This document shows positions 32,776-45,647 of a DNA stretch of 64,000 bases, piece after piece; position 1 is the first letter of the stretch; every line of letters begins with the position of its first letter. The translations under genes were made by a program, and so were the position numbers. Under the pieces are notes generated by a model, which was not told the origin of the DNA, did not search any database, and saw only the letters and a program-made list of their open reading frames with translations. Source of the DNA: Polytrichum commune (lineage: Eukaryota; Streptophyta; Polytrichopsida; Polytrichales; Polytrichaceae); contig OX485805.1 in the NCBI GenBank assembly GCA_950295325.1, forward strand, positions 33,963,501-34,027,500. Direction: 5' to 3'.

Positions 32776-34696
32776 TCCTACAAAGTAGGAAAGGATCAAA
32801 AGGTTTATCTTGAGCCTTGGGGGTGCTCACCTACTCCCTTTCACTTCACTATATAATCCTCACTCTCTCTTCTCCCTCTTTTTCTTTCCTTCGTGCTCCG
32901 TTGGCACCCCATGTGTTATAAGTGTGGGTGTGTGGGGAGTAAGATAGGTGCACGTGTGTGTGCAAGGCTTTAAGGTGAAGAGCCAAGACCAATTAGTTTT
33001 GAAGTTAGCTTTACATTGTTTAGATGTCGCATTTTGACTTAAGGCATTACAAGTGTTTAGTTCATAGTAGTTAGTTCATAGTAGTTAGTTTATAGTATTT
33101 AGAATTATAGTAGTAAGATTTATGGTGTTAGATTTATAGTATTTAGATTATAATGTTAGATTAGTTAAGTTTAGCATTTGGTAGGAAGTTGGGTGTATCC
33201 ATAGCTGTGATAGTAGAGAGCTGGGTGTATCCATAGCTGTGATATTAGGGAGCTAGGTGTATCCACAGCTGTGATATTAGGGAGCTGGGTGTACCCGCAG
33301 CTGTGACATTAGGTGCTCGGGCTAATAAAGTTAGGAACGACATTGACGGGTGAACTTGGGAGTGAATTGTCGCGCACCTCTCCATGAGGAGTGCCCGCAA
33401 CACCATGGGCACAAGGGGGACCCCGGAGTGACACCCGGGACTTGTGGCGCCATTGGTGAGAGGGCCCAAGTACTCTTAGTGTGGGTGAGGGCCCCGGGCG
33501 TTGAGAACGCCTCTCACCCACGAGGACTAAGAGTCATGAGGGTAAGGCCATAAGTTACGAGTAGCTTATGGCGGTGGAATTCTAGAATGCTAAAGAACAC
33601 CTCAATCGGAGGTGCTAGCTAGGAGATATGGCCATTTGAGTGGGGCGCTGTCCCGGGACAGCACCCTTGGACAGCAGTGACCTGGGAGTGGTGCCCGGGA
33701 CTGCCAAGGTTTGAGGAGCCATAACTTCCTCAATACTTGCCCGAATGGGGCAGGTGAGGAGTCCATCGGCATCTACGCAAAGAGTAGATGACGATAGAGT
33801 GGTCGCTTGAGAGCATCAGACATCATATGTAGAAGTTGTGGTGGTCTGAAGCTGCTGGGAGGTTCTAGCCCCAGCGGCTAAGGGAAAATGTCCACTTGGC
33901 CCCAACCCTTGTAGAGAGACAAAAGAATACTTGATGGTGGGGTAGGGGCCCCGCCCAAAGTCCTAGAGGCTTATATGGGTGAGGCGGCTTAGCCGACCGA
34001 CCCCCCCGGAGCATACTTGGCAATGTGCTTCGGGTAGTTGTAGTGTTGTTTTGGCAACACGATGATCAACTTAAGAGTGGACTTCCATGGATGGAAGTCC
34101 ACCTTAGCCATTGGCTACCTACGAAGGGGAGAGTCCCGAATGCATGTGTAGGAGGGTTTGGTGACCTAGCCATGAGCTTGAAGGTCCGCGGTTTTGGGAG
34201 CTAACCATGCATGTGCGTGGGATGTGCAGGTTAGCGCTCGTGGCACTTGCTAGGTTGGAAAGGCGGTCAAGCTAGGTGAAGGAAAACTAGCAAGGGTTGC
34301 GACATGAATGGTGAAGAATTGCGGAAGAGGATGTAACGCTAAGTGATGAGAGTGATGAGTGTTTTTTAACACTTGTGTATTCATCACATGAAGTCAACAA
34401 GTCACAGCTTCAGCGAGGTGACGAGTACTAGTGAAGAATCAACGGCCAGAACTAACGTTTCAAGAGGGAAGTCCTTAAGAGCATGTGTAGCTAAGGCTGT
34501 GAGATGGACCCTTGAGGCGGCCAATGCTATACCCACTCAAGAAAATTGCATTAATAAAACATCATGACTTAAGAGAAGTTGGGGGTTCATTGAGATGGGA
34601 TTTATATCTCATGTTGCTACTTTTGGTGCGACACATATGAGTCTCAAAACCATCACCCGGACTAGAACGCTTAAGGGTGGTGGGTTTGGCCTCACA
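32776..34696 (+). mobile_element. Partial gypsy LTR, interrupted by solo LTR copy C
   Basis: Sequence from 'ctacaaagtag' onward matches the LTR at 39353-42535 starting near 39650, skips much of the minisatellite part, and ends GGCCTCACA at 34696, the proposed LTR terminus. It contains a short version of the 30-bp minisatellite (33190-33310). The solo LTR at 33368-34304 is inserted in it. Confidence 0.75.
33368..34304 (+). mobile_element. Solo LTR, copy C (937 bp), 5-bp TSD TGAAT, with empty site
   Basis: TGTCGCGCACC...GGTTGCGACA, flanked by TGAAT at 33363-33367 and 34305-34309. The homologous DNA at 42126-42240 has an uninterrupted 'gggagTGAATggcgaag' with TGAAT at 42179-42183. This copy is more diverged from A and B than they are from each other. 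Confidence 0.96.
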
Positions 34697-37029
34697 GGGG
34701 GCGGACGGGTGGGAACGCGGGGGCGGTGTCGTGGAGAGAGGGGTCCCCTTTAGGAAAGCACGGGGCTTCTGGCTGCAACTGGTTTCGTTCGCCGGACCGT
34801 CGAATCTTCAATTGTCCTCAAAATTTCTTCAATCTTTCAAATCTTTACAAAGCAAATCTATCAATAAGTCTTACTCTTTCAAAGGATTGTTGCCAACAAA
34901 GACTTGTCCGTCTTTTTGTGGACGGTCGAAGTCTCAGCTCTTTCTATGCAAGAGCTAGCAAACTTCCCTCCATTCAAACTAGCACAACTTTGTTTCGCTC
35001 ACTCTCCTTCAAGCATGTAAACACTCAAGATAAAACAATCACATGAAAACTCAATTGCATATTTTATTTCAAGTTTTCTTCTCCAAAAAAAAAAACACAA
35101 CAAAACGTCGAGCTTTCAACAACAAAAAACTTGTCTCTCCCCACTCTCTTCTCCTCAACCACATATATGAGATAAGGCCTCAAATCCTCCTCTTATCCTC
35201 ATCACGTGATTTCTAATTATCCATTGGTCTAAAGATAAACTAAGGATAAAACTAGAAATAAGGCTAAAAGGGTAATAAGAGTAAACTAAGAGTTAAAAAG
35301 ATAGATAAGAATAAAAAAGATAAACTAAAAGTTACTAAGAATAACTATGAGTAACAAAAAGATAATCTAATTTTACTCCCTTTTATTTTCCTCCTTCATC
35401 TCCAATTGAAGGAATCACCATGAAACACAAAATATGTACACATGTAAATAATGTACGTATTTACACTACGACAGCGAACGGGTGGGAACGCGGGGGCGGA
35501 CGGGGGTTGGGAACGGGGGCTAGTCATTTTTTTCCCCACTTTACCTCTACTTTGCTGACATGTCATCACACGTGGACATCTTACATCCTACGTGTCCGAA
35601 ATGGGGTAATGTAATTACACACAAAATTCGGTAAAATTCAAGTCCGTCAGGATAAAGACAGCATCCGGCATAATGTCGTGACGGATACGTGTCGTGATGG
35701 CACGACATTATGCCGAGATTAGCCTCCGTCACGACACAATAGACAACCCTGGTTCTTACTGTGCCCTTGCCACTCTCTTCCTGATCTGCTTCTCTGGGGT
35801 GAAGTGTGGGTGGATCTGCGCTCTTAGATGTAGATCTTTGATGTAGATCTGGGCAGTGTTGTTTTGCTGGATCCCCTCCTTTTTTACCGCCACCTCGATC
35901 TTCTGCTACGACCCCTTCACTGCTCCGTACGTTGGTGATGTATGGTTCTCCTCCACATGTGGCTGAACCCTCCACCTGCAGATCTCCTTTGTGCCGAAAA
36001 TGTGGTTCTAGACCTAGTTGACATGCATCTATGCTATGTGTAAGAAGCAAGGACAATGTAATAACAATGTGTATGAAGGAAAAAAGGAGCCTTCGGCTCC
36101 TCCTATGCGATTCTCTGTCTATTCTGAAAAGTGTATTCCTGGCTCAGTGTGGCGATTTAGAGTATCAGTATGTTTGAGTCCTTGGTGCTTGTTTCCTCTC
36201 TCCAATGTGATGCGTACAGTTTCAGATCTAAGAAAATATCAGTAGCGAAATGCAGTTCTCCTAATCACAACCAAACAAAGCCCCAGCTCTTCAGAGTGCT
36301 CTCCCCTTAAGATTTAACTAACATTTCCACATACCTAAATCACCAGATCTAAAACTGAACTTACACGGTACCCCTCAACACTGCCAAACACCTCTCCAAA
36401 CACTCTGACCGTCTGGTTCCTAATGGGCGCGGGGTCACTGCAAGGCCAGCTCCTTAGCAGCACACACATAAGTCTCCAGCGGCTACCTCTCTCGTCGCTC
36501 ACCTCACCAGGAATTACGGAACTCTCAGCAGCTCTCTCTCATCCCTCCTCATCGACTCGTTTGAAGGTGTACTTTAAGGAAAGATCTAATACTGTATCAG
36601 TTGTTTTATAAGAGGTACAAATGAACTACAAAATGTTGTGTTTTAGTGCCAAATGGTGTTTCATGTCACTGTGGTAACTTTTCTAAATTCATTTCCATGA
36701 ACAAGTTTACAAGTATTGTCATCCCAACTTCATTCGAATGCCAATTATTGAAGCAAAGATTGATATATTTTGCATCCTGATATGTTTGCAATGAGACATT
36801 GTCATGGATGTTTGAAATTTGGATGAGAAATCACTTCTAGCAGGTGACAGTAAATGAAATATTGTAATTTTTTGATGCCAAATGTTTTTTACGAGGAATG
36901 ACAAATAATGTTGGTTTTACATTTAATGCTGATGGCACTAAATACAATATTTAGTGTACTTGGAAGTTATCAAAACATCATCCACTTGACATATGATATC
37001 CATCATTTTTTAGTGGTTGGTGAAGGCAA
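34697..37029. other. Intergenic DNA, no supported gene
   Basis: Two related GC-rich blocks, 'gggtgggaacgcgggggcgg', occur at about 34709 and 35479. A 14-bp inverted repeat, GGCATAATGTCGTG / CACGACATTATGCC, lies at 35667-35680 and 35701-35714. The minus-strand open frame 35547-36056 has no recognisable domain and spans this hairpin; I do not call it a gene. Confidence 0.55.
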
Positions 37030-39293
37030 GTGGGCCTAACTCAAATACATATCTTGATTGGACTTTTGTGTGGGTCGTACGTAATGCCATTTGGGCTATG
37101 TAATGCCCCCGCTACTTTCCAAAGATTGGTTATGTACATTTTCAACGACTTGTTGTTTAAATCCATGACCGTGTTTGTAGATGATTTTAGCACTCAAAGT
37201 AACGTGAGTGAGCACTTACATTGTGTTAGGGAGGCATTGGTGAGGTGTAGAAAGATGAGGTTAGCTTTGAATTCCGATAAGACATTCTTAGGAGTCAACA
37301 GGGGAGTCTTGCTAGGCTATGTGGTTAGCGAAAAAAGAAGGGAACTGGATCTGGAAAAGGTTGTGGCCATAAGCGAGTTGGAGACTCTAACCAATTCCAA
37401 AGGGATCTCTAAATTGTTAGGGCATGTGGGGTGGTACCGGGAACTCATTCCAAATTTCTCAAAGATAGCGGTCCCTATTACATAATTGCTCAAAAAAAAT
37501 GTCAAGTTCGAATGGACGGATGCATGCCAAAGGGTTTTCAAAGAATTGAGGGATAAATTGAGCACTTATCCCATTTTGAGGCCACCCGATTGGAGTAAAC
37601 CCTTCCATGTTTTTTGCGACGCTAGCAACGTGGCGGTGGGTAGCGCGCTTTGTCAATCCACGGGAGAGAAAGAAAATGATCAACCCATTGCTTACGCTAG
37701 CAAGCAATTGACACCGGCCGAACGAAATTACTCGACCACCGAGAGGGAGTACCTAGCAATGGTATTCTCGGTGAAAAAGTTTCGACACTACCTCTTGTGT
37801 AACCCGGTGGTCTTCTTTGTGGATCACATGGCCATTAAAAATTTGGTGAACAAGGCGGAGCTAAGTGGTAGATTGGCAAGGTGGGTTTTGCTATTAGAGG
37901 AATTCAATTACACGGTGGAATATAAACCGGGCCGCATGCACTTGCAAGCCGACCATTTGTCTAGATTGTCGGAAAAGATGGGAGAAAATCCGGTGGATGA
38001 TAGGCTAATGGATGATGATCTCTTTGTGGTTACCTCAAAACCGGATTGGTACGCGGGCATTGTGGAATTTTTGACGACCCAAACATTGCCCGAAGAGTGG
38101 TCTAAGGAAGAGAGAACGAAAGTGAGGGTTAATAGTAGACATTTCATGGTGTTGGAACATAGATTGTTTAGGAAGGGAACCAACGGCCTACTTAGGAGGT
38201 GTGTATCCGCAACGGAGGTGCCCTCCATTTTATTGGCATGCCACGATAGCGCATGCGGCGGGCATTTCTCAGGACAACTTACCGGCCAAAAAATACTTAG
38301 AGCCGGATACTTTTGGCCTACGTTGTTTAAAGACTCACACGATTATGTGAAAAAGTGTGATGCTTGCCAAAGGTACGCCAGAAATGATCTTAGGATGGAA
38401 ATGCCATTACATGTCTCTTTACCATTAGTTCCTTTTGAAAAATGGGGAATAGATTATGTGGGACCGGTTCATCCTCATTCCTCAAGGGGAATGGTTTACA
38501 TCGTAGTGGCCACGGAATATTTAACAAAGTGGGCAGAGGCCAAAGCAGTCAAAACGGATACGGCCGCTTACGCAGCTACTTTCATGTATGAGAACATTAT
38601 CACTAGGTTTGGATGTCCTAAAATCCTAGTTAGTGATAGAGGTACACATTTTCTGAATGATCTCATTAGCGAGATGACTAGTAGGTTTCAAATAGATCAT
38701 AGGAAAACTACACCTTACCATCCGCAGACCAATGGTCAAACGGAGCGTGTCAACGGGATTTTGGTGAGCATTCTACGCAAGACAGTTATAGACTCAAAGC
38801 GAGATTGGGACGTCAAGTTGACAGCGGCACTATGGGCATACCGGACAACCTACAAGGTGACTACCCATGCCACACATTTTTCATTGGTGTATGTTTTGGA
38901 AGCCACACTTCCGATCGAATATGAGGTAGAATCACTGAGGGTGGCCATAGGTTCAAGACTTACCGACAAACAATCCTTGAAGAATAGGCTCACCGACTTG
39001 GAGGAGCTTGAGGAGCGACGACGGAAGCTGCTCAACACATCGAGGCAATTCAACGTCGAAGAAAAATCATCTTCGACAAAAGGCATAAGAAAAGGGCACT
39101 TCAACCGGGAATGATGTTGATGATACAAGATGCGAGAAAACTTGAGTTCCCTGGAAAATTTGATGCGGTGTGGTTGGAGCCTTACCTTGTGCATACAGTT
39201 TTTCCTAACAACTCACTCTAATTGGAAACTTTGAACGGCGAACTCTTTCCCACCCGCACTTCAGGGAGTAGATGTAAGGAGTACAAAGCGTGA
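37030..39293 (+). pseudogene. Ty3/gypsy pol fragment: RT, RNase H, integrase
   Basis: A 5'-truncated pol begins inside reverse transcriptase (MPFGLCNAPATFQRL, then FVDDFS for the YxDD motif). After an in-frame TAA at 37483-37485 it continues through the connection and RNase H (PFHVFCDASNVAVG, ATEREYLA-like STTEREYLAMV, YKPGRMHLQADHLSR). Next are the integrase zinc site (CHDSACGGHF ... KKCDACQR) and core (GIDYVGPVHPH, VSDRGTHFLNDL, NGQTERVNG). A frameshift near 39075-39110 and a stop near 39219 separate the C-terminal part (FPGKFDAVW, FPTRTSGSRCKEY), which ends at TGA 39293. The gag, protease and 5' LTR are missing. The order RT-RH-IN identifies Ty3/gypsy. Confidence 0.95.
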
Positions 39294-40079
39294 ATCAACA
39301 CTTACCTTCGGCGCAAGAAATTTGGGATCTATCCCCCGATGGTCGCCAATAATGTGAGCCCAAAATGGTGCCCACATGTGTTCTTAACCCTTTGAAACCA
39401 TTAGAAGTTATGTTTTTATGTTTTATGATTATTCACAAAAATATAAAAATAGTGGGGCTTGGTATGAAGTTATGTTTAGGCCTTAGGCTTGTGTGGAGTG
39501 GTTGATTAGAAGTTTAGCGGTGTGAAGAAAATTCCTTAGTTAGGTGAGAATAGTGTATGGTGAACCAAGGGTAGCTCCTTAATTTAAATGTTTGAATTAG
39601 GACCTAAGTTGTTGGTTTAAGAATTGAAGGCTTAGAGCATAGGATGAGAGCCTACAAAGTAGCAAAGGATCAAAAGGCTTATCTTGAGCCTTGTGGTGCT
39701 CACCTACTCCATTTCACCTCACTATATAACCTTCATTCTCCCCTCTCTCTCTCTCTCTTTCCTTCGTGCTCCGTTGGCACCCCATGTGTTATAAGTGTGG
39801 ATGTGTGGGGAGTAAGATAGGTGCACGTGTGTGTGCAAGGCTTTAAGGTGAAGAGCCAAGACCAATTAGTTTTGAAGTTAGTTTTACATTGTTTAGATGT
39901 CGCATTTTGACTTAAGGTATTTAGAGACAAGTGTTTAGTTCATAGTAGTTAGTTTATAGTGTTTAGTTCATAGTGGTTAGTTTATAGTATTTAGAATTAT
40001 AGTAGTTAGATTTATAGTATTTAGATTTATAGTATTTAGATTATAGTGTTAGATTAATTAAGTTTAGCATTTGGTAGGA

Positions 40080-40850
40080 AGGTGGGTGTATCCACAGCTG
40101 TGATAGTAGAGAGTTGGGTGTAACCACAGTTGTGATATTAGGGAGTTGGGTGTACCCGCAGTTGTGACATTAGGTGGTCGGGCTAATCAAGTTAGATTTA
40201 TAGTATTTAGATTATAGTGTTAGATTAGTTAAGTTTAACATTTGGTAGGAAGCTGGGTGTATCCACAGCTGTGATAGTAGAGAGTTGGGTGTATCCACAG
40301 TTGTGATATTAGGGAGCTGGGTGTATCCACAGCGGTGATATTAGAGAGCTGGGTGTATCCACAGCTGTGATATTAGGGAGTTGGGTGTACCCGCAGCTGT
40401 GACATTAGGTGGTCGGGCTAATCAAGTTAGATTTATAGTATTTAGATTATAGTGTTAGATTAGTTAAGTTTAGCATTTGGTAGGAAGCTGGGTGTATCCA
40501 CAGCTGTGATAGTAATGAGTTGGGTGTATCCACAGCTGTGATATTAGGGAGCTGGGTGTATCTACAGCTGTGATATTAAAGAGCTGGGTGTAACCACAGC
40601 TGTGATATTAGGGAGCTGGGTGTACCCACAGCAGTTGGGTGTATCCACAGCTGTGACAGTAGAGAGCTGGGTGTATCACAGCTGTGATATTAGGGAGCTG
40701 GGTGTACGCATAGCAGCTGGGTGTATCCACAGCTGTGACAGTAGAGAGTTGGGTGTATCCACAGCTGTGACAGTAGAGAGCTGGGTGTATCACAACTGTG
40801 ATATTAGGGAGCTGGGTGTACCCGCAGCTGTGACATTAGGTGGTCGGGCT
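40080..40850 (+). repeat. Minisatellite of about 30 bp in the LTR
   Basis: Units read 'agctgggtgtatccacagctgtgatattaggg', each with an inner ACAGCTGT palindrome. They are arranged in blocks separated by 'tagatttatagtatttag' text. Further blocks lie at 33190-33310 and 41905-42125. Copy number differs between the two LTRs. Confidence 0.92.
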
Positions 40851-40908
40851 AATCAAGTTAGATTTATAGAGTTAGATTTATAGAGTTAGATTTATGGAGT
40901 TAGATTTA

Positions 40909-41834
40909 GGGGATCGCTATTTCCACACCTTTTTTGGCTAGATTCACACCTTTTTGCCGGTTCGGTTGCCGTGTCACTGAGGCGCTATATATGAGATTCT
41001 TCATGGTGCATCCGGACCGTTGATCCACCAAGGCCCATCCAAGGGCCTCAATGATCCTAGGTGGCAGTGGGGTGGGGGGCGGGGGTGGTGCTTGCCACCA
41101 AGGCGGGGTGGGGCCGTGGGCCTCATGTCTTTTTTGGGGAGGCCGGATTTAGGGTGGTGTCGGGCCTAGTGGCTAGGCGGGCCCAGTGGCTAGGCCTACT
41201 TATTATATAATTAGTTGGTTACCCTTACTCTACTTACTAAATGACTAGTTGGTTACCCTTACTCTACTTACTAAATAACTACACTAAATATGATATTTAG
41301 TGTTAGATACACTAAATACGAACACTACACTAAATCTCACTAACCCTATGAAAGTAAGTAACATTAAATGTAAATTCAAATTGGAGTTAAGCTTTGATGC
41401 GTTAAAGTATTGGAGAGGCTAACCAACTAGTTATTTAGTAAGTAGAGTAAGGCTAACCAACTAGTCATTTAGTAAGTAGAGTAAGGCTAACCAACTAGTC
41501 ATTTAGTAAGTAGAGTAAGGCTAACCAACTAGTTATATAATAAGTAGGCCTAGCCACTGGGCCCGCCTAGCCACTAGGCCCGACACCACCCTAAATCCGG
41601 CCTCCCCAAAAAAGACATGAGGCCCACGGCCCCACCCCGCCTTGGTGGCAAGCACCACCCCCGCCCCCCACCCCACCGCCACCTAGGATCATTGAGGCCC
41701 TTGGATGGGCCTTGGTGGATCAACGGTCCGGATGCACCATGAAGAATCTCATGTATAGCGCCTCAGTGACACGGCAACCGAACCGGCAAAAAGGTGTGAA
41801 TCTAGCCAAAAAAGATGTGGAAATAGCGATCCCC
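40909..41834. mobile_element. Foldback TIR element nested in the LTR
   Basis: Starts GGGGATCGCTATTTCCACA and ends with its reverse complement. The inverted arms of roughly 340 bp are nearly identical and leave a short unique centre near 41270-41420. Flanks carry TAGATTTA on both sides (40901-40908 and 41835-41842), a likely 8-bp duplication, although the surrounding DNA is itself rich in that word. No coding capacity. Confidence 0.85.
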
Positions 41835-42535
41835 TAGATTTATGGTGTTAGATTTATAGTATTTAGATTATAATGTTAGATTAGTTAAGTTTAGCATTTG
41901 GTAGGAAGCTGGGTGTATCCACAGCTGTGATATTAAGGAGCTGGGTGTATCTACAGCTATGATATTAGGGAGCTGGGTGTATTCACAGCTGCGATAGTAG
42001 AGAGTTGGGTGTATCCATAGCTGTGATATTAGGGAGCTCGGTGTATCCACAGGTGTGATATTAGGGAGCTGGGTGTATCCACAGCTATGATATTAGGGAG
42101 CTGGGTATACCCGCAGCTGTGACATTAGGTGCTCGGGCTAATAAAGTTAGGAACGACATTGACGGGTGAACTTGGGAGTGAATGGCGAAGAATTGCGGAA
42201 GAGGATGTAACGCTAAGTGATGAGAGTGATGAGTGTTTTTTAACACTTGTGTATTCATCACATGAAGTCAACAAGTCACAGCTTCAGCGAGGTGACGAGT
42301 ACTAGTGAAGTCCTTAAGAGCATGTGTAGCTAAGGCTGTGGGATGGACCCTTGAGGCGGCGAATGCTATACCCACTCAAGAAAATTGCATTAATAAAACA
42401 TCATGACTTAAGAGAAGTTGGGGGTTCATTGACATGGGGCTTATATCTCATGTTGCTACTTTTGGTGTGACACATGTGAGTCTCAAAACCATCACCCGGA
42501 CTAGGACGCTTAAGGGTGGTGGGTTTGGCCTCCCA

Positions 42536-43863
42536 AAATGCAAGCATAGCCTCAACTCATATTGCATCGCATGTACAATAATTACGTCACATCATTACCC
42601 TAAAGGAAAATAATGATGGTATAGCTACCCTCCATCATGAAGTGGACATGTGTTGGGATGTGACTAATACTACAAATTGTACTCAGGTAAATTGAGAGAA
42701 TCAGTGTCTAGCAAGATTGTTGGGCATAATCAGTTGAGATTGTAGTGTTGTTTTCAAGTCCAACTGGTTACATGTTGCGGTCTTTCGATTTTCCTTTTAT
42801 TAATTTGAGGTATGTTTTGTAGATTTCCTCTAAAACGATGGGTAATTTTCCTGAATCTCTTGAACTTCAACCAGTTATTTTTCAAACTCTCCCAGTTTTG
42901 TCTGTAACTAGCGATCAGTTCTCCTTGTTCATCGACCTAGTGTTGTGAGGGCACACTTCCTGGCATGCTTTAGGGGTGATATCTTGTTTTTTGGGGCCAT
43001 AAGTTATATCTTCATTTTTTAAAGAAAGTAAGAAGGGTGGAGACGTATTTTCCTCTTTCCAAGAACTTGTGAAACTCACAATACTAGGCCATCCAACAAA
43101 CTTTGAAGTGGTTTTAGTATATCTTGGGATTTCAGTCATTTTTTGAAGAAATATATATTTCTAAAATAATTTGGGGAAGTATGATGTTTTCTTCGCAGTA
43201 TATGACTATTCCATTACAACATTTTCTTTGTAGGTCAACTCCAAAATGCAACTACTTTGATTTAGTCTATGCCTCAACAATCCTCATCATTATCAACTTC
43301 ATTCTAAAAGTGCATTTCTTAAAAATCTATCTTGTTTGTGATCAAAGTTACAAATACCTCCAATTTTTTTGTCAATTGCTTTGACAACGCATTTGTTTTG
43401 AAAGTCCATTCCAATCAGAGTAGGTTGACATGTTAAGATGCTCACCGCAAAAGAAGATGGTCGCAAGATTATTTGGAGGGATTGGTGGTCAAAATATAAA
43501 TGAGACTAAAAGTATCATTTAGATTCAATTACTGAATTGAGAGAGGGCTCAACAATGTCTCGATGTATCAACAACAACATGTATGAGTTGCACATATGAC
43601 TTTTGTTTAGCTATATGACATCTACAACAACAATTCTCTAAAAGATGTTCAACAAAATCTTGAAGTTGACCAAATCAAAAGACTTACTTTCACAATCATG
43701 TTAGGTACTTACAAACATATTTAAGTCATATGATTGCTTCATGATTGTAATAACACCAAATCACGAGGCAACAAACATACTAGATGAAGAAATATAATTG
43801 GTACAACACACCAATCGATTCTCAATGCTTAGAAAAAAAACAAGGTATAGACTGCAACTTCTG
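42536..43863. other. Intergenic, 3' flank of the receptor-like gene
   Basis: No supported gene; AT-rich. It probably holds the polyadenylation region of the minus-strand gene. Confidence 0.55.
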
Positions 43864-45647
43864 TCAATGAGGGTGTTTAAAGGCTCCATATCGCCGGTTG
43901 AGAGGCCTTTTGTGCCTTGCCTTGCTTAAATATAGACCTTGACCATGTTGCCAATACAATAAGGAAAATGCCACCGAAAAGAATCCCACTCCAACACCAA
44001 TTAGAAAGCCCGGCAAGGAGATGATATCTTCATAAGAAACTGCCTCCTTCAAGACATGTGGCTCCGGAGCTTGTGATGTCGAGTTGCACAATCGATGGAT
44101 CACCTCTCCACAAAGCCCATCGTTTCCCGGAAGGTAGGAAGTGTTTGGAAACCCCGAGAATTGGTGACCTGTAGGTATAGGTCCGCTTAGATTGTTGAAA
44201 GACACATTGAAGATTTCAAGAAACGTTAGACTTCTCAAATTGGAAGGAATCTCCCCAGTGAGATTGTTGCAAGAGAAATCCAATCTTTCGAGTTGTGACA
44301 TGTTTCCTAAGCTTGTAGGAATATTGCCGGTGAGTTTGTTGTTGGACAAATATAAGTACAACAATCCGCTCAATTCCATGATGCTTGGAGGAATGTCGCC
44401 AGTGAGAGCATTGGAGGATAAATCCATGTATGTGGTAGTTAAAAGAATATAGGTATATTTTAGTGTTGTAAGGTTGAGAGTTTGAACCAAGGTGAAGTCA
44501 TTCAAGCCACCTAGATTTGAGGATCTAAGTTTATAACCCAACAAAGAATGAAGGTCTGAAGGGATTGAACCTGTGAGGGAATTGAATGACAAGTCTAGCA
44601 CTTGAAGGCTTTTGAGCCTCATAATCCATAAAGGAATTGGGCCTATCAACTTGTTATGTGCAAGGGTCAAAACACGTAGAGCACTAAGAGTGTTAGTTGC
44701 AACTTGCGGCTTTAATCCTAAACAAATGTCCCCAGTAAGTTGGTTATGACTAAGATCAATTAGGACAATATTAGAATTTTTGGTTCCAAAATCTAGGGGA
44801 ATAGGTCCTGTGATTTGGTTGCCTGTTGCTGAAAAATACTCTAAAGACTTAAATAGGCTAAAGTCTAGTTGAAGTGGCCCATAAAAAAGGTTCCCCCCTA
44901 TCCGAAGTGTTTGTAATCCCTGGCCCCAATGTGTGTTATAAAGATTGGATAGAAACAATGAGACACTATTATTGAGGTAGTTATCTGATATATCCAAGGA
45001 AGACACAGAGTATGAGTTGTTGTTTCTAGGTGATGCCAAGGGAAATTCGCCTGTGAACATGTTCCTTGATAGGTCTAGATGGTCTAATATTTTCCATTGA
45101 AAAATGGAATCTGGTATTGAGCCCGATAGACGATTGCCACCTAGATCCAAGTAAGACACAGAGTATGAGTATGAGTACGGTGATGCCTTGGGAAATTCGC
45201 CTGTGAACATGTTATTTGATAGGTCTAGATGAGATAACTGTTGCCATAGAAAAATGAAATCTGGTATCGTTCCCGATAGACGATTTCCACTTAGATCCAA
45301 GGAGATCATATAGCTGAGATTGCCAAATTCGTTGGGAATAGGGCCTGTAAGGCGATTGTTTGATAGGATTATTGTCTGATCAAGATAATAATCTGGTGGA
45401 GGATTTGATAAAGGAGGAATGGGACCGGTTAAGTTGTTGAATGAAAGATCTAAGTAACTAAACGAAAGCTTTCCAAGGCATGTAGGGATGCTCCCACTCA
45501 AGTAAGTTGCAGTCAATATTAATGTGGTAAAATTAGTGATGTTGCAAAATGATGAAGGGATTGTATTCTTATCAATATCGAAGTCATTGTTGCTCAAGTC
45601 CATATATGTTAGTTTGTTGAGCGATCCAAGTGTTTTTGGAATAACAC
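43864..45647 (-). CDS. Terminal exon: LRRs, C-cap, membrane span, short tail
   Basis: Acceptor TTTTTTCTACAG at 45648 and onward opens GVIPKTLGSLNKLTY in phase 1. About 20 LRRs follow, with an irregular stretch of near-repeated units (SYSVSYLDLGGNRLSGSIPD and kin). Then come the Cys-bounded C-cap near residue 510 and a transmembrane helix, and a tail of about 30 residues ends RRYGAFKHPH. The stop is at 43864. The frame is intact over about 590 codons, in contrast to most genes in the window. Confidence 0.88.

Larger units (their letters stand above)
39353..42535 (+). mobile_element. 3' LTR of the gypsy element, about 3.2 kb
   Basis: It starts TGTGAGCC just after pol and ends at GGCCTCCCA, where the sister copy ends GGCCTCACA, giving TGTGAG / CTCACA inverted ends in the ancestor. 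The sister LTR at 32776-34696 supports the right end. No clear polypurine tract is seen before 39353, so the left end is less certain. The unusual length comes from an internal minisatellite and a nested foldback element. Confidence 0.65.

Noticed and set aside
35547-36056. A 169-codon minus-strand frame
   Set aside because: It spans a hairpin repeat, has no domain or splice context, and relies on a non-ATG-like setting. Not supported as a gene.
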